From 34-65-8 sp963529855 (GTDB lineage Bacteria; Pseudomonadota; Alphaproteobacteria; Sphingomonadales; Sphingomonadaceae): a DNA stretch of 64,000 bases. Below, piece by piece: positions 33,744-41,849 of this stretch. The stretch covers positions 186,001 through 250,000 of the forward strand of contig CAURZK010000001.1 in assembly GCA_963529855.1 (NCBI GenBank), written 5' to 3'. Both the position numbers and the translations under genes were made by a program. The first letter of the stretch is position 1, and every line of letters begins with the position of its first letter. The notes under the pieces are model-generated. The model saw only the letters and a list, made by a program, of their open reading frames with translations. It was not told the DNA's origin and made no database searches.

Positions 33744-35399
33744 TCAAAGCGCCTGGCTGAGTTCCTTGATGTCCCGGTTCAGGATCTGGTCGTTCTCGCG
33801 GTAATCGACCGGGCAGTCGATCAGGTGCACCCCGGGCGTGTCCCTGGTGTGGGCGAGCACCTGCGCCAGATGCGCCGCGCTTTCGACGCGATGACCCGCA
33901 GCGCCGTAGCTTTCGGCGTATTTGACGAAATCGGGGTTGCCGTAAGTCAACCCCCAGTCCTTGAAGCCCATGTCCGCCTGCTTCCACCGGATCATGCCAT
34001 AGGCGTCGTCGCGCAGGATCAGCACCGTCAGGTTGAGCCCCAGCCTGACCGCCGTTTCCATCTCCTGGCTGTTCATCATGAATCCGCCGTCGCCGCACAC
34101 CGCCATGACCTTGCGATCGGGATAAAGCATGGCGCTCATCATCGCGCCGGGCAGCCCCGCACCCATTGTCGCCAGCGCATTGTCGAGCAACACCGTGTTG
34201 GGGAGGTAAGCCGTATAGTTGCGCGCAAACCAGATCTTGTAGATCCCGTTGTCGAGGCAGATGATGGCGTCTTGCGGCAAGGCATCGCGGATCGCCTTGA
34301 CCAGATGCGGTGGAAAGATCGGGAAGCGAGTGTCGCTGGCCAGCGCCCGCGTATGTTCGCATTCCGCCCGGCGATAGGCGAGCATGCGATCGAAGTCCCA
34401 TGTCTGCTGAACGTCGATCCCGTCCTTGATCTGCCAGATGGCGTTGGCAATGTCGCCGATCACCTCGATCTGGGGGAAATAGACCGGGTCGACCTCTGCC
34501 GTGCGCGTGCTGACATGGATCACCGTCGGCCCGCCCGGCTTCATGAAAAACGGCGGCTTCTCGATCACGTCGTGGCCCACATTGACGATGCAGTCGGCAT
34601 CCTCGATCGCGCGGTGGACGAAATCGCCTGCCGACAATGCCGCGCAGCCGAGAAACAGCGGATGCCGCTCGTCGATCACGCCCTTGCCCATCTGCGTGGT
34701 GAGGAAGGGAATGCCGGTCTTGTCGACCAATTCGCACAGCATCTGGCCGGTCATCTTGCGGTTGGCGCCCGCGCCGATAACCAGCAGGGGTGCGTTCGCC
34801 TGTTCCAGTGCCTCGATTGCGCTGCGCACCGCCTTGATCTCGGCCGAGGGGCGGCGCGCGGCGGAACGCGGGATCGGGCGGCTTTCGGTAAGCTCTTCTG
34901 CAACGTCCTCGGGCAATTCCAGATGCGTTGCACCCGGCTTTTCCTCCTCGGCCAGCCGGAATGCCTCGCGCACGCGGCTGGGAATGTTGTCGCCAGAGGC
35001 CAACTGGTGCGTGTATTTGGTGATCGGATCCATCATCGCGATCACGTCGAGGATCTGGAACCGGCCCTGCTTCGATTTCTTGATCGGCTTCTGACCCGTG
35101 ATCATGACCATCGGCATCCCGCCCAACTGCGCATGCGCCGCAGCAGTGACGAGATTGGTTGCGCCTGGCCCCAGCGTGGCGAGGCACACACCGGCCTTGC
35201 CCGTGTGCCGGCCATACGTCGCGGCCATGAACCCGGCACCCTGTTCGTGCCGGGTCAGGATCAGCTTGATCTGGCTGGAACTGGACAAACTTTCGAGGAA
35301 GTCTAGATTTTCCTCTCCCGGCACGCCGAACACGTATTCGACGCCTTCCGCCTCCAGGCATTCAACGAACAGGTCGGACGCTTTTCGCTTGTCGGCCAT
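33744..35399 (-). CDS. Acetolactate-synthase-like thiamine diphosphate enzyme
   Basis: 551-residue ThDP-dependent enzyme with the three AHAS/POX domains. The catalytic Glu is E52 in LTRHEQGAGFMAA, and the ThDP-binding motif is VCGDGGFMMN. The length, the VNVGHDVIEKPPFFM region and the lack of an adjacent regulatory small subunit recall the catabolic AlsS-type acetolactate synthases; other 2-keto acid decarboxylating or ligating activities are possible. It lies 3 bases from the 2-hydroxyacid dehydrogenase gene, with which it is surely co-transcribed. Confidence 0.87.
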   Translation of the reverse strand: MADKRKASDLFVECLEAEGVEYVFGVPGEENLDFLESLSSSSQIKLILTRHEQGAGFMAATYGRHTGKAGVCLATLGPGATNLVTAAAHAQLGGMPMVMITGQKPIKKSKQGRFQILDVIAMMDPITKYTHQLASGDNIPSRVREAFRLAEEEKPGATHLELPEDVAEELTESRPIPRSAARRPSAEIKAVRSAIEALEQANAPLLVIGAGANRKMTGQMLCELVDKTGIPFLTTQMGKGVIDERHPLFLGCAALSAGDFVHRAIEDADCIVNVGHDVIEKPPFFMKPGGPTVIHVSTRTAEVDPVYFPQIEVIGDIANAIWQIKDGIDVQQTWDFDRMLAYRRAECEHTRALASDTRFPIFPPHLVKAIRDALPQDAIICLDNGIYKIWFARNYTAYLPNTVLLDNALATMGAGLPGAMMSAMLYPDRKVMAVCGDGGFMMNSQEMETAVRLGLNLTVLILRDDAYGMIRWKQADMGFKDWGLTYGNPDFVKYAESYGAAGHRVESAAHLAQVLAHTRDTPGVHLIDCPVDYRENDQILNRDIKELSQAL

Positions 35400-35402
35400 C
35401 GC

Positions 35403-36353
35403 TCAGTATCCGCGGGCCGGATCGAACAACGGCGCCAGCGGCTCGCCATTCAGATAGCGGCGGCAATTCGAGAGAAACCGATCCGCCGAACGGGAAAACA
35501 TCATCGTCTGCGCCCGGCCCGACAGGTGCATGGTGACGTGCGCATTGCCGAGCGACCACAAGGGATGCTCTGGCGGCAGGGGTTCAGGGGTTGTGACATC
35601 CAGGAACGCGCCGCCGATGGTTTTCGCTTCGAGTGCCGCAATCAACGCAACCTGATCGACCACTGCTCCGCGCGCGATATTCACCAGTACGGCGTCCGGC
35701 TTCATCGCGGCGAGTTCTGCCGCGCCGATCATGCCGTCGGTTTCGGGCGTGGCGGGAACGGCCAGGATGATCCAGTCAAACTCCCCCAGCCGGTCGCGCC
35801 ACTGGTCGGGCGTCAGCACACCCCTGTTGTCGCCGGCGCCAGGCGTCCGGCGCACGACAGTCACCTCGACCTCGAACGCTTCCAGCCGCGGCTTGATCAG
35901 CTGACCGATGGCGCCATAGCCAAGCAGCAGGGCCTTCGATCCCGCAAGCTCGCGCTTGCCCGGGGAATCGAGCAGCCACTCATGCCGGTCTTGCGCTCGC
36001 ACGACCTCGCGATACCCCTTGGCCGTGGTCAGCATCCCCATCACAACATATTCGGCAATGGTGATCGCGTTGATCCCGGCCCCGTTGGTAACAATGACGC
36101 CGCGTTCGACCAGCAGGTCGAGCGGGAGGAAATCGAGCCCAGCGTAGATCGAATTCAGCCACTTGAGGCCCGTTGCCCGCCGCACCGTTTCGGCCATGTC
36201 GCCGTGCGCGTACATGTCGAACCAGCCGATTTCCGCCTCGGGTGCCAGCTCCAGCGCCTCCTCCCGGGTGCCGAACCAGCGCGGCTCGATCCCGTCGGGC
36301 AAGCGGCTTTCCACCAGCGGGCGGATCAGGTTGGACAGGACTGCGATGGGCAT
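35403..36353 (-). CDS. D-2-hydroxyacid dehydrogenase family protein
   Basis: 316-residue NAD(P)-dependent reductase of 2-keto acids. Rossmann motif GYGAIG at 145-150, catalytic R228 (NIARG), E257 (TTPEPLP) and H276 (MHLSG). The end of the second strand of the Rossmann fold reads VVRRT, with arginine where NAD-specific enzymes carry an acidic residue, so NADPH may be preferred. It is the first gene of the three-gene minus-strand set, which could interconvert a 2-keto acid, a hydroxy acid and an aldehyde. Confidence 0.87.
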   Translation of the reverse strand: MPIAVLSNLIRPLVESRLPDGIEPRWFGTREEALELAPEAEIGWFDMYAHGDMAETVRRATGLKWLNSIYAGLDFLPLDLLVERGVIVTNGAGINAITIAEYVVMGMLTTAKGYREVVRAQDRHEWLLDSPGKRELAGSKALLLGYGAIGQLIKPRLEAFEVEVTVVRRTPGAGDNRGVLTPDQWRDRLGEFDWIILAVPATPETDGMIGAAELAAMKPDAVLVNIARGAVVDQVALIAALEAKTIGGAFLDVTTPEPLPPEHPLWSLGNAHVTMHLSGRAQTMMFSRSADRFLSNCRRYLNGEPLAPLFDPARGY

Positions 36354-36433
36354 GACGTTTCTCCCTTATCCTCTCCATCGCCTTGCGATGGGCAGGTGGC
36401 GGCGGCGCCAGCCGCTGACAGAGGAGATGAAGC

Positions 36434-37885
36434 TCAGAGCTTCCAATCCCAGCCCAGCGGATCGCCGTCCATCACCTCGACCCCGGCCGCGGCGAGTTCG
36501 TCGCGGATTGCATCGGATGCGCCAAAATCCTTTGCCGCGCGCGCTTCCTGCCGGCGAGCGATGAGCCGAGCGATCTCATCTTTCCGGATGGCGGGGTTGG
36601 CCGGATCGATCCTGAGGTCCCCGCGCGAGAGCGTCAGCAGATCAAGGCCCAGCAGTTCGTCCGCGATCCGAACCAGCTGGATGCGCTTGGCCGCAGGCAT
36701 CTTCTTGTTGGCGAGGACCGCTTCAAGCGCTGCCAGCACTTCCGGCGTGGCAAGATCGGCGCTGATCGCATCATCGAACAGGGCCCGTTCCTGATCGCTC
36801 AGGGGAAAGCTGCCTTCGGGCTGTTTCGATGCGGCCAGGTCAGCCTTCAGCTTCTCGGCCCCCATCACCATCCGCTTCAACCGGGTGAACGCGGCCTGCA
36901 AGCCTTCCCACGAGAATTCCAGCTCGCTGCGATAGTGTGCCTGGAGGCACATCAGGCGGTAGGCGAGCGGGTGGTAACCCTTGTCGATCAGCAGCTGCAG
37001 ACGCAGGAACTCGCCCGACGACTTGCTCATCTTGCCCGTCCGGTCGACGAGGAAGTTGTTGTGCATCCAGATGTTCGCCCCGCTCCTGTCGGAGCAGGTA
37101 TGCGCCTGGTTCTGCGCGATCTCGTTCGGATGATGAATTTCGCGGTGGTCGATCCCGCCGGTGTGGATGTCGAACGGGAAGCCGAGCACCTCGCCGCTCA
37201 TCACCGAGCATTCGAGGTGCCATCCCGGTGCGCCCCTGCCCCACGGCGAATCCCATTCCATCTGCCGCGTTTCGCCCGGGGGGGTCTTGCGCCAGATGGC
37301 GAAGTCGGCCGCGTTGCGCTTGCCCTGAACGGGGTCGATGCGGCTTTCGCCCTCATCGGTCGCAGCGCGCGCCAGACGCCCATAGTCGGCCACGGTCGAG
37401 ACATCGAAATAGAGGCCGCTGTCGAGCTCGTAGCAGTGCTTGTCCGCGATCCCTTTCGCGAATTCGATCATCTGCGGGACGTAATCGGTGGCGATGGTCC
37501 ACTTGGCCGGCTGACGGATATTGAGCGCCTTCACGTCGGCCCAGTATGCCTCGGTATAATGCCGCGCGATGTCCCAGATGGACTGCGCGTTCTGCGCCGC
37601 GGCCTTTTCCAGCTTGTCCTCGCCCGCATCGGCATCGTCCGTCAGGTGGCCGACATCGGTGATGTTGATGACGTGGGTGAGCTTGTAGCCCTTGTAGCTC
37701 AGCGTGCGCCCCAGCACGTCAGCGAAAACGTAGGCGCGCATGTTGCCGATGTGGGGATAATTGTAGACCGTCGGCCCGCAGGTATAAACGCGCGCCTCAC
37801 CAGGGTGGACCGGCTCGAACACCTCGAACTGGCGAGTGAGCGAGTTGAACAGGCGCAGTTCGTTCGTGGGCGGGGTATTGGTCAT
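36434..37885 (-). CDS. cysS: Cysteinyl-tRNA synthetase
   Basis: Charges tRNA-Cys. 483 residues, class I synthetase with HIGN at 45-48 and KMSKS at 285-289; zinc ligands C36 (YTCGPTVYN), C226 (GWHLECS), and the HHPNE region (H251, E255). The C-terminal DALR-like helical part runs to DGDPLGWDWKL. Length and motif spacing are standard. It stands alone, with 25 bases to the nitroreductase gene upstream. Confidence 0.97.
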   Translation of the reverse strand: MTNTPPTNELRLFNSLTRQFEVFEPVHPGEARVYTCGPTVYNYPHIGNMRAYVFADVLGRTLSYKGYKLTHVINITDVGHLTDDADAGEDKLEKAAAQNAQSIWDIARHYTEAYWADVKALNIRQPAKWTIATDYVPQMIEFAKGIADKHCYELDSGLYFDVSTVADYGRLARAATDEGESRIDPVQGKRNAADFAIWRKTPPGETRQMEWDSPWGRGAPGWHLECSVMSGEVLGFPFDIHTGGIDHREIHHPNEIAQNQAHTCSDRSGANIWMHNNFLVDRTGKMSKSSGEFLRLQLLIDKGYHPLAYRLMCLQAHYRSELEFSWEGLQAAFTRLKRMVMGAEKLKADLAASKQPEGSFPLSDQERALFDDAISADLATPEVLAALEAVLANKKMPAAKRIQLVRIADELLGLDLLTLSRGDLRIDPANPAIRKDEIARLIARRQEARAAKDFGASDAIRDELAAAGVEVMDGDPLGWDWKL

Positions 37886-37910
37886 GCGCGGCGCATAGGT
37901 CGGCGCGCGG

Positions 37911-38585
37911 TTACTGCCAACCCTCCCAGCGCACGGCCTCGTCGATGGGAGCGCGGGCGACCGGAAACTGGTTCACTGGCGCATCAGGATCGCGGTGCCC
38001 GATGGCGAGGCCGCAGAAGAAGATGTGGTCCTCCGGAATTTCGACCACTTCGCGGATTTGCGGGGCATAAACGGCCCATGCTTCCTGCGGGCAGGAATCC
38101 AGCCCCTCCTCGCGCAGCAGCAGCATGATCGATTGCAGCCACATGCCGATGTCAGACCATTGCGGCGGGCCCATGTATTTCGGCGTATGGACCAGCATCA
38201 GTACCGGCGCACCAAAGGCCTGAAAATTGCGCGCGAACCACATCAGCCGCGCGGTCTTGTCTTCTCGCGGGATCTGCAGCGCGCCGTACATGTCCTCCCC
38301 TATCCCGCGGCGGCGCTGTTCGTAATTGCCGTCGAGCTCTGGCGGGTAGACGTGATATTCCGGTGCGAAGGCAGCGCGGCCCTTCGGCAGGTCATGCGCC
38401 ACGCGGTCGAACAAGCGCTGCAACGGCGCGCCCGTCAGCACGATGCCGTGCCACGGCTGCGTGTTTCCACCCGACGGCGCCCGCTGCGCCTTTTCGAGCA
38501 CGCGAGTCAGGACCGCCCGGTCGACCGGCTGGTCGGTGAAAGCACGGATCGAGCGGCGCGTGGCCACGGCTTCGGTAACGGTCAC
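37911..38585 (-). CDS. Nitroreductase family protein
   Basis: 224-residue FMN-dependent nitroreductase-fold enzyme. RRSIRAFTDQPVD and APSGGNTQPWHGIVL give the FMN-binding part; FGAPVLMLVHTPKYMGPPQWSDIGMWLQSIMLLLREEGLDSCPQ is typical of the PnbA/NfnB-like group. Its GTG start overlaps the cobT stop (GTGA), so the two are translated from one message. The pairing with cobT recalls BluB, another nitroreductase-fold protein of cobalamin synthesis, but this sequence does not look like BluB and the link is only suggestive. Confidence 0.87.
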   Translation of the reverse strand: MTVTEAVATRRSIRAFTDQPVDRAVLTRVLEKAQRAPSGGNTQPWHGIVLTGAPLQRLFDRVAHDLPKGRAAFAPEYHVYPPELDGNYEQRRRGIGEDMYGALQIPREDKTARLMWFARNFQAFGAPVLMLVHTPKYMGPPQWSDIGMWLQSIMLLLREEGLDSCPQEAWAVYAPQIREVVEIPEDHIFFCGLAIGHRDPDAPVNQFPVARAPIDEAVRWEGWQ

Positions 38586-40405
38586 CGCGTCTCCCCCTCG
38601 AACAGTGCGGCAAGCTGCTCGATGATGGTTCCGCCCAGTTGCTCCACGTCCATGATCGTAACAGAACGCTTGTAGTACCGTGTGACATCATGCCCAATGC
38701 CGATAGCGGAAAGCTGGACGGGAGAACTCTTCTCGATCCACTCGATCACCCGGCGCAGGTGCTGTTCGAGATAGCCTGCGTTGTTCACGCTGAGGGTCGA
38801 ATCGTCTACCGGCGCGCCGTCGGAAATGACCATCAGGATGCGGCGATCCTCGGGCCGGGCGAGCAGGCGCTGGTGCGCCCACAGCAGCGCCTCGCCGTCG
38901 ATGTTTTCCTTGAGCAGCCCTTCGCGCATCATCAGGCCGAGGTTGCGCCGCGCGCGGCGCCAGGGCTCGTCCGCCTTCTTGTAGACGATGTGACGCAAGT
39001 CGTTGAGGCGGCCGGGATGCGGCGGCTTGCCATCTGCGAGCCACGCTTCGCGGCTCTGGCCGCCCTTCCACGCGCGGGTGGTGAATCCCAGAATCTCCGT
39101 CTTGACCCCGCACCGCTCCAGCGTGCGCGCGAGAATATCGGCGCTGATCGCGGCAATGGAGATCGGCCGCCCGCGCATCGAACCGGAATTGTCGATCAGC
39201 AGGGTGACAACAGTGTCCTTGAACTCCTGGTCGCGCTCGACCTTGTAGCTCAGCGACTGGCCGGGGCTGACGACGACGCGGGCCAGCCGCGCGGCATCGA
39301 GCAGACCTTCTTCCTGGTCGAAATCCCACGCCCGGTTCTGCTGCGCCATCAGTCGGCGCTGCAGGCGGTTGGCAAGCCGGGTGACGATCGACTGAAGGCC
39401 GGTCAGCTGGCTGTCGAGATAGGCGCGGAGCCGGTCCAGTTCCTCGCTGTCACACAGCTCCGGCGCCTCGACCACTTCATCGAAGCGGTCGGTAAAGTAC
39501 TTGTACTCGAAGTCATTCGGAATGTCGGTCCACGGCCGGTTGGGCCGGACCGGCATCATGCCCTCCTCGCCCTCCTCCCCCACATCGCCGTCGGACATTT
39601 CCTCGGTCGATTCGGTCTCGCCATCGGCGTCGCCGTCGCTGTCGCCATCGGCCGGTTCGCCGGCCATCTCGGCGGTCTGCGGCTCGGCGCCGTCCTGCTG
39701 GTCTTCACCGTCGTCGTCGGCCTGATCCTGGCCGTCGTCGTCGTCGCTGTCATCATCGTCGGAACTGCCCTGATCGTCAGATCGGGTCAGCTCGAGATGC
39801 TGCAGCATGTCGAGTGCAAGCGATTGAAAAGCCTTCTGATCATCGATCGAAAGAGCCAGCGCCTCGAAATCGCCGCCGGTGCGCGCCTCGATGAATTCGC
39901 GCACCAGTTCCACGCCCCCGCGCGCCCGGTGCGGGATAGGCGCACCGGTCAGCGCCTCACGCAGCAGCAAACCGAGCGCCGTCTGGAGCGGCACCTCTCC
40001 CTCGCCCTGCGCGCGCGTGATCGGGTCGGTCGCGGTGCGCAGTTCAACGGCTGCGGCAAGATTGCCGCGCATCCCGCTGAAATTGTTCGCGCCCAGCGCC
40101 TCGTAACGGACCTGCTCGACCGCATCGTAGCAAGCCCGTGCGACCGGATCTGTCGGCGCACCGCGCGCGTGAAGCGCAGTGTTGTGATGGCGCAGTTTCA
40201 GCGCGAAGCTGTCCGCGAAACCGCGCGCCTCGCTCGCCTGCTCGCCGGGAAGGTTACGCCCGGGCAGCGGAACGCGAAAGTTGCTGCCTGAGGCGCTGGG
40301 CGCGTCAGCACTCCACGCGACCTCCACCTCCGGCTCGCGCGACACCGCCCGCGCGGTCGCGGTCAGTGCCTGCTTGAAACGGTCGAGGGGGGTACGATCA
40401 GTCAC
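38582..40405 (-). CDS. cobT: Aerobic cobaltochelatase subunit CobT
   Basis: 607-residue AAA-partner subunit of the CobNST chelatase that inserts cobalt into hydrogenobyrinate diamide. N-terminal CobT domain (about 1-200), a very acidic linker (about 209-282, rich in Asp and Gly), and a C-terminal von Willebrand A domain with the MIDAS motif DNSGSM at 405-410. The start is GTG 40405, two bases from the fsa stop. Neither cobS nor cobN lies in the window, although cobS is often adjacent. Confidence 0.93.
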   Translation of the reverse strand: MTDRTPLDRFKQALTATARAVSREPEVEVAWSADAPSASGSNFRVPLPGRNLPGEQASEARGFADSFALKLRHHNTALHARGAPTDPVARACYDAVEQVRYEALGANNFSGMRGNLAAAVELRTATDPITRAQGEGEVPLQTALGLLLREALTGAPIPHRARGGVELVREFIEARTGGDFEALALSIDDQKAFQSLALDMLQHLELTRSDDQGSSDDDDSDDDDGQDQADDDGEDQQDGAEPQTAEMAGEPADGDSDGDADGETESTEEMSDGDVGEEGEEGMMPVRPNRPWTDIPNDFEYKYFTDRFDEVVEAPELCDSEELDRLRAYLDSQLTGLQSIVTRLANRLQRRLMAQQNRAWDFDQEEGLLDAARLARVVVSPGQSLSYKVERDQEFKDTVVTLLIDNSGSMRGRPISIAAISADILARTLERCGVKTEILGFTTRAWKGGQSREAWLADGKPPHPGRLNDLRHIVYKKADEPWRRARRNLGLMMREGLLKENIDGEALLWAHQRLLARPEDRRILMVISDGAPVDDSTLSVNNAGYLEQHLRRVIEWIEKSSPVQLSAIGIGHDVTRYYKRSVTIMDVEQLGGTIIEQLAALFEGETR

Positions 40406-40406
40406 G

Positions 40407-41063
40407 TTATCCGGTGATCGACTGCCCGGTCTTCGCCCAGTCGGCGAGGAAACCGTCGATGCCCTTGTCCGTCAGGACGTGCTTGACCAGCCCCTTGATG
40501 ACTGCCGGCGGCGCGGTCATCACGTCGGCGCCGATCTTCGCCGCTTCCAGCACGTGCACGCCGTGGCGCACGCTGGCGACGAGGATTTCGGTGCCGAAGT
40601 CGTAGTTGTCGTAAATCAGCCGGATGTCGCTGATCAGCTGCATCCCGTCGAACCCGTTGTCGTCGTGCCGCCCGACGAAGGGGCTGACGAAGGTCGCGCC
40701 CGCCTTGGCCGCCAGCAGCGCCTGGTTGGCGGAGAAACACAGCGTGACGTTCACCATGGTGCCCTCGCCCGTCAATGCGCGGCAGGTCTTGAGCCCGTCG
40801 ATCGTCAACGGCACCTTAATGCACACGTTGTCGGCGATCTTGCGCAGGATTTCAGCCTCGCGCATCATTTCCGAATGGTCGAGCGCGACGACCTCTGCGC
40901 TGACCGGACCATCGACGATCCCGCAGATCTCGCGTGTCACTTCCATGAAGTCGCGGCCCGATTTCGCGATCAGCGAAGGGTTGGTGGTGACGCCATCGAG
41001 CAGGCCGGCCTCGGCCAGTTCCTTGATGTCGGCGATTTCGGCGGTGTCGGCGAAGAATTTCAT
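40407..41063 (-). CDS. fsa: Fructose-6-phosphate aldolase / small transaldolase family
   Basis: 218-residue class I aldolase of the short transaldolase type. The Schiff-base lysine is K83 in NVCIKVPLT; MKFFADTAEIADIKELAEAGLLDGVTTNPSLI and FVSPFVGRHDD match the family. Members act either as true transaldolase or as fructose-6-phosphate aldolase; which one cannot be settled by motif. ATG 41063 is preferred to TTG 41072. The gene runs straight into cobT (one base apart). Confidence 0.93.
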   Translation of the reverse strand: MKFFADTAEIADIKELAEAGLLDGVTTNPSLIAKSGRDFMEVTREICGIVDGPVSAEVVALDHSEMMREAEILRKIADNVCIKVPLTIDGLKTCRALTGEGTMVNVTLCFSANQALLAAKAGATFVSPFVGRHDDNGFDGMQLISDIRLIYDNYDFGTEILVASVRHGVHVLEAAKIGADVMTAPPAVIKGLVKHVLTDKGIDGFLADWAKTGQSITG

Positions 41064-41109
41064 GTGCGGCAAGCTCCGGGAAGGACGATTCCCGGCTGCT
41101 CTAGCTTGC

Positions 41110-41805
41110 TCAAAGGCGCGATGCGACCCCGAACACGCCGATCAGCAGCGGATCGCGGGTCGCGCGTGGGTCGCGGCGGATTGCCGCCTCCTCCACCCCG
41201 ATCTCACGCCAGATCGCGTCGTTCACTGTAGCAGAGAAACGCGCGGCAACGCCGCCCACGTCAACCCCGGAAAGGCGCGCGATGGCATCGCTGATCACCG
41301 GATCGCGGGCCACGCGGATCGCATGCCCCAGTTCCGGCACCATCGCTTCGATCAGCCGGTCACCCATCTGGCCCCGGAGGAAACTGGTCGCCGCAGTCGG
41401 CCCGCCGCGAACAAGCGCCTCCGCCGCCGCGAAGCCTACCACCCGCACCGTATCCGCCACGATCGGCGCAGCCCGTTCGGCACCCCTGATCGCGACATCT
41501 GCGAACGCGTCTTCCAGTCGCGACTTGAACAATGGCCCGGTAAGGATCGCCGCCAGCACGTTGCCCCGCGCACCCAGAACGCTGCCGAAATCAAGCGTGG
41601 CGACCTGGCTGTCCCAATAACCACCCGGCGCCGTTAGCCGGGCAAAGGCCCGCTCGCTCGAAAGCAGCAACAGGCGGCGGACGGCGTCGGTGAAACTGAA
41701 GCCATAACCCGTCGTCGCGCACCCCGATGCAAGCAGCGCCGCACTGGCTGCCGCGCCACCCATGAAGGCCCGCCGACCGGTCGAACATTGGAGAATCCGG
41801 GTCAT
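41110..41805 (-). CDS. DUF4197 family exported lipoprotein
   Basis: 231 residues, function unknown. The N-terminus combines a twin arginine (RRAFMGG, 11-17) with a lipobox ending at C29 (LLASGC), so Tat-dependent lipoprotein export is possible. The mature part shows the DUF4197 helical region (FTDAVRRLLLLSSERAFARL, APIVADTVRVVGFAAAEALVRGG, VNDAIWREIGVEEAAIRRDPRAT). It is divergent from priA across 44 bases and lies 46 bases before fsa on the same strand. Confidence 0.85.
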   Translation of the reverse strand: MTRILQCSTGRRAFMGGAAASAALLASGCATTGYGFSFTDAVRRLLLLSSERAFARLTAPGGYWDSQVATLDFGSVLGARGNVLAAILTGPLFKSRLEDAFADVAIRGAERAAPIVADTVRVVGFAAAEALVRGGPTAATSFLRGQMGDRLIEAMVPELGHAIRVARDPVISDAIARLSGVDVGGVAARFSATVNDAIWREIGVEEAAIRRDPRATRDPLLIGVFGVASRL

Positions 41806-41849
41806 ATCAGTGCTCCTGAACCTTGCGGGGGCAGCCCTGCCCTGCCCAT

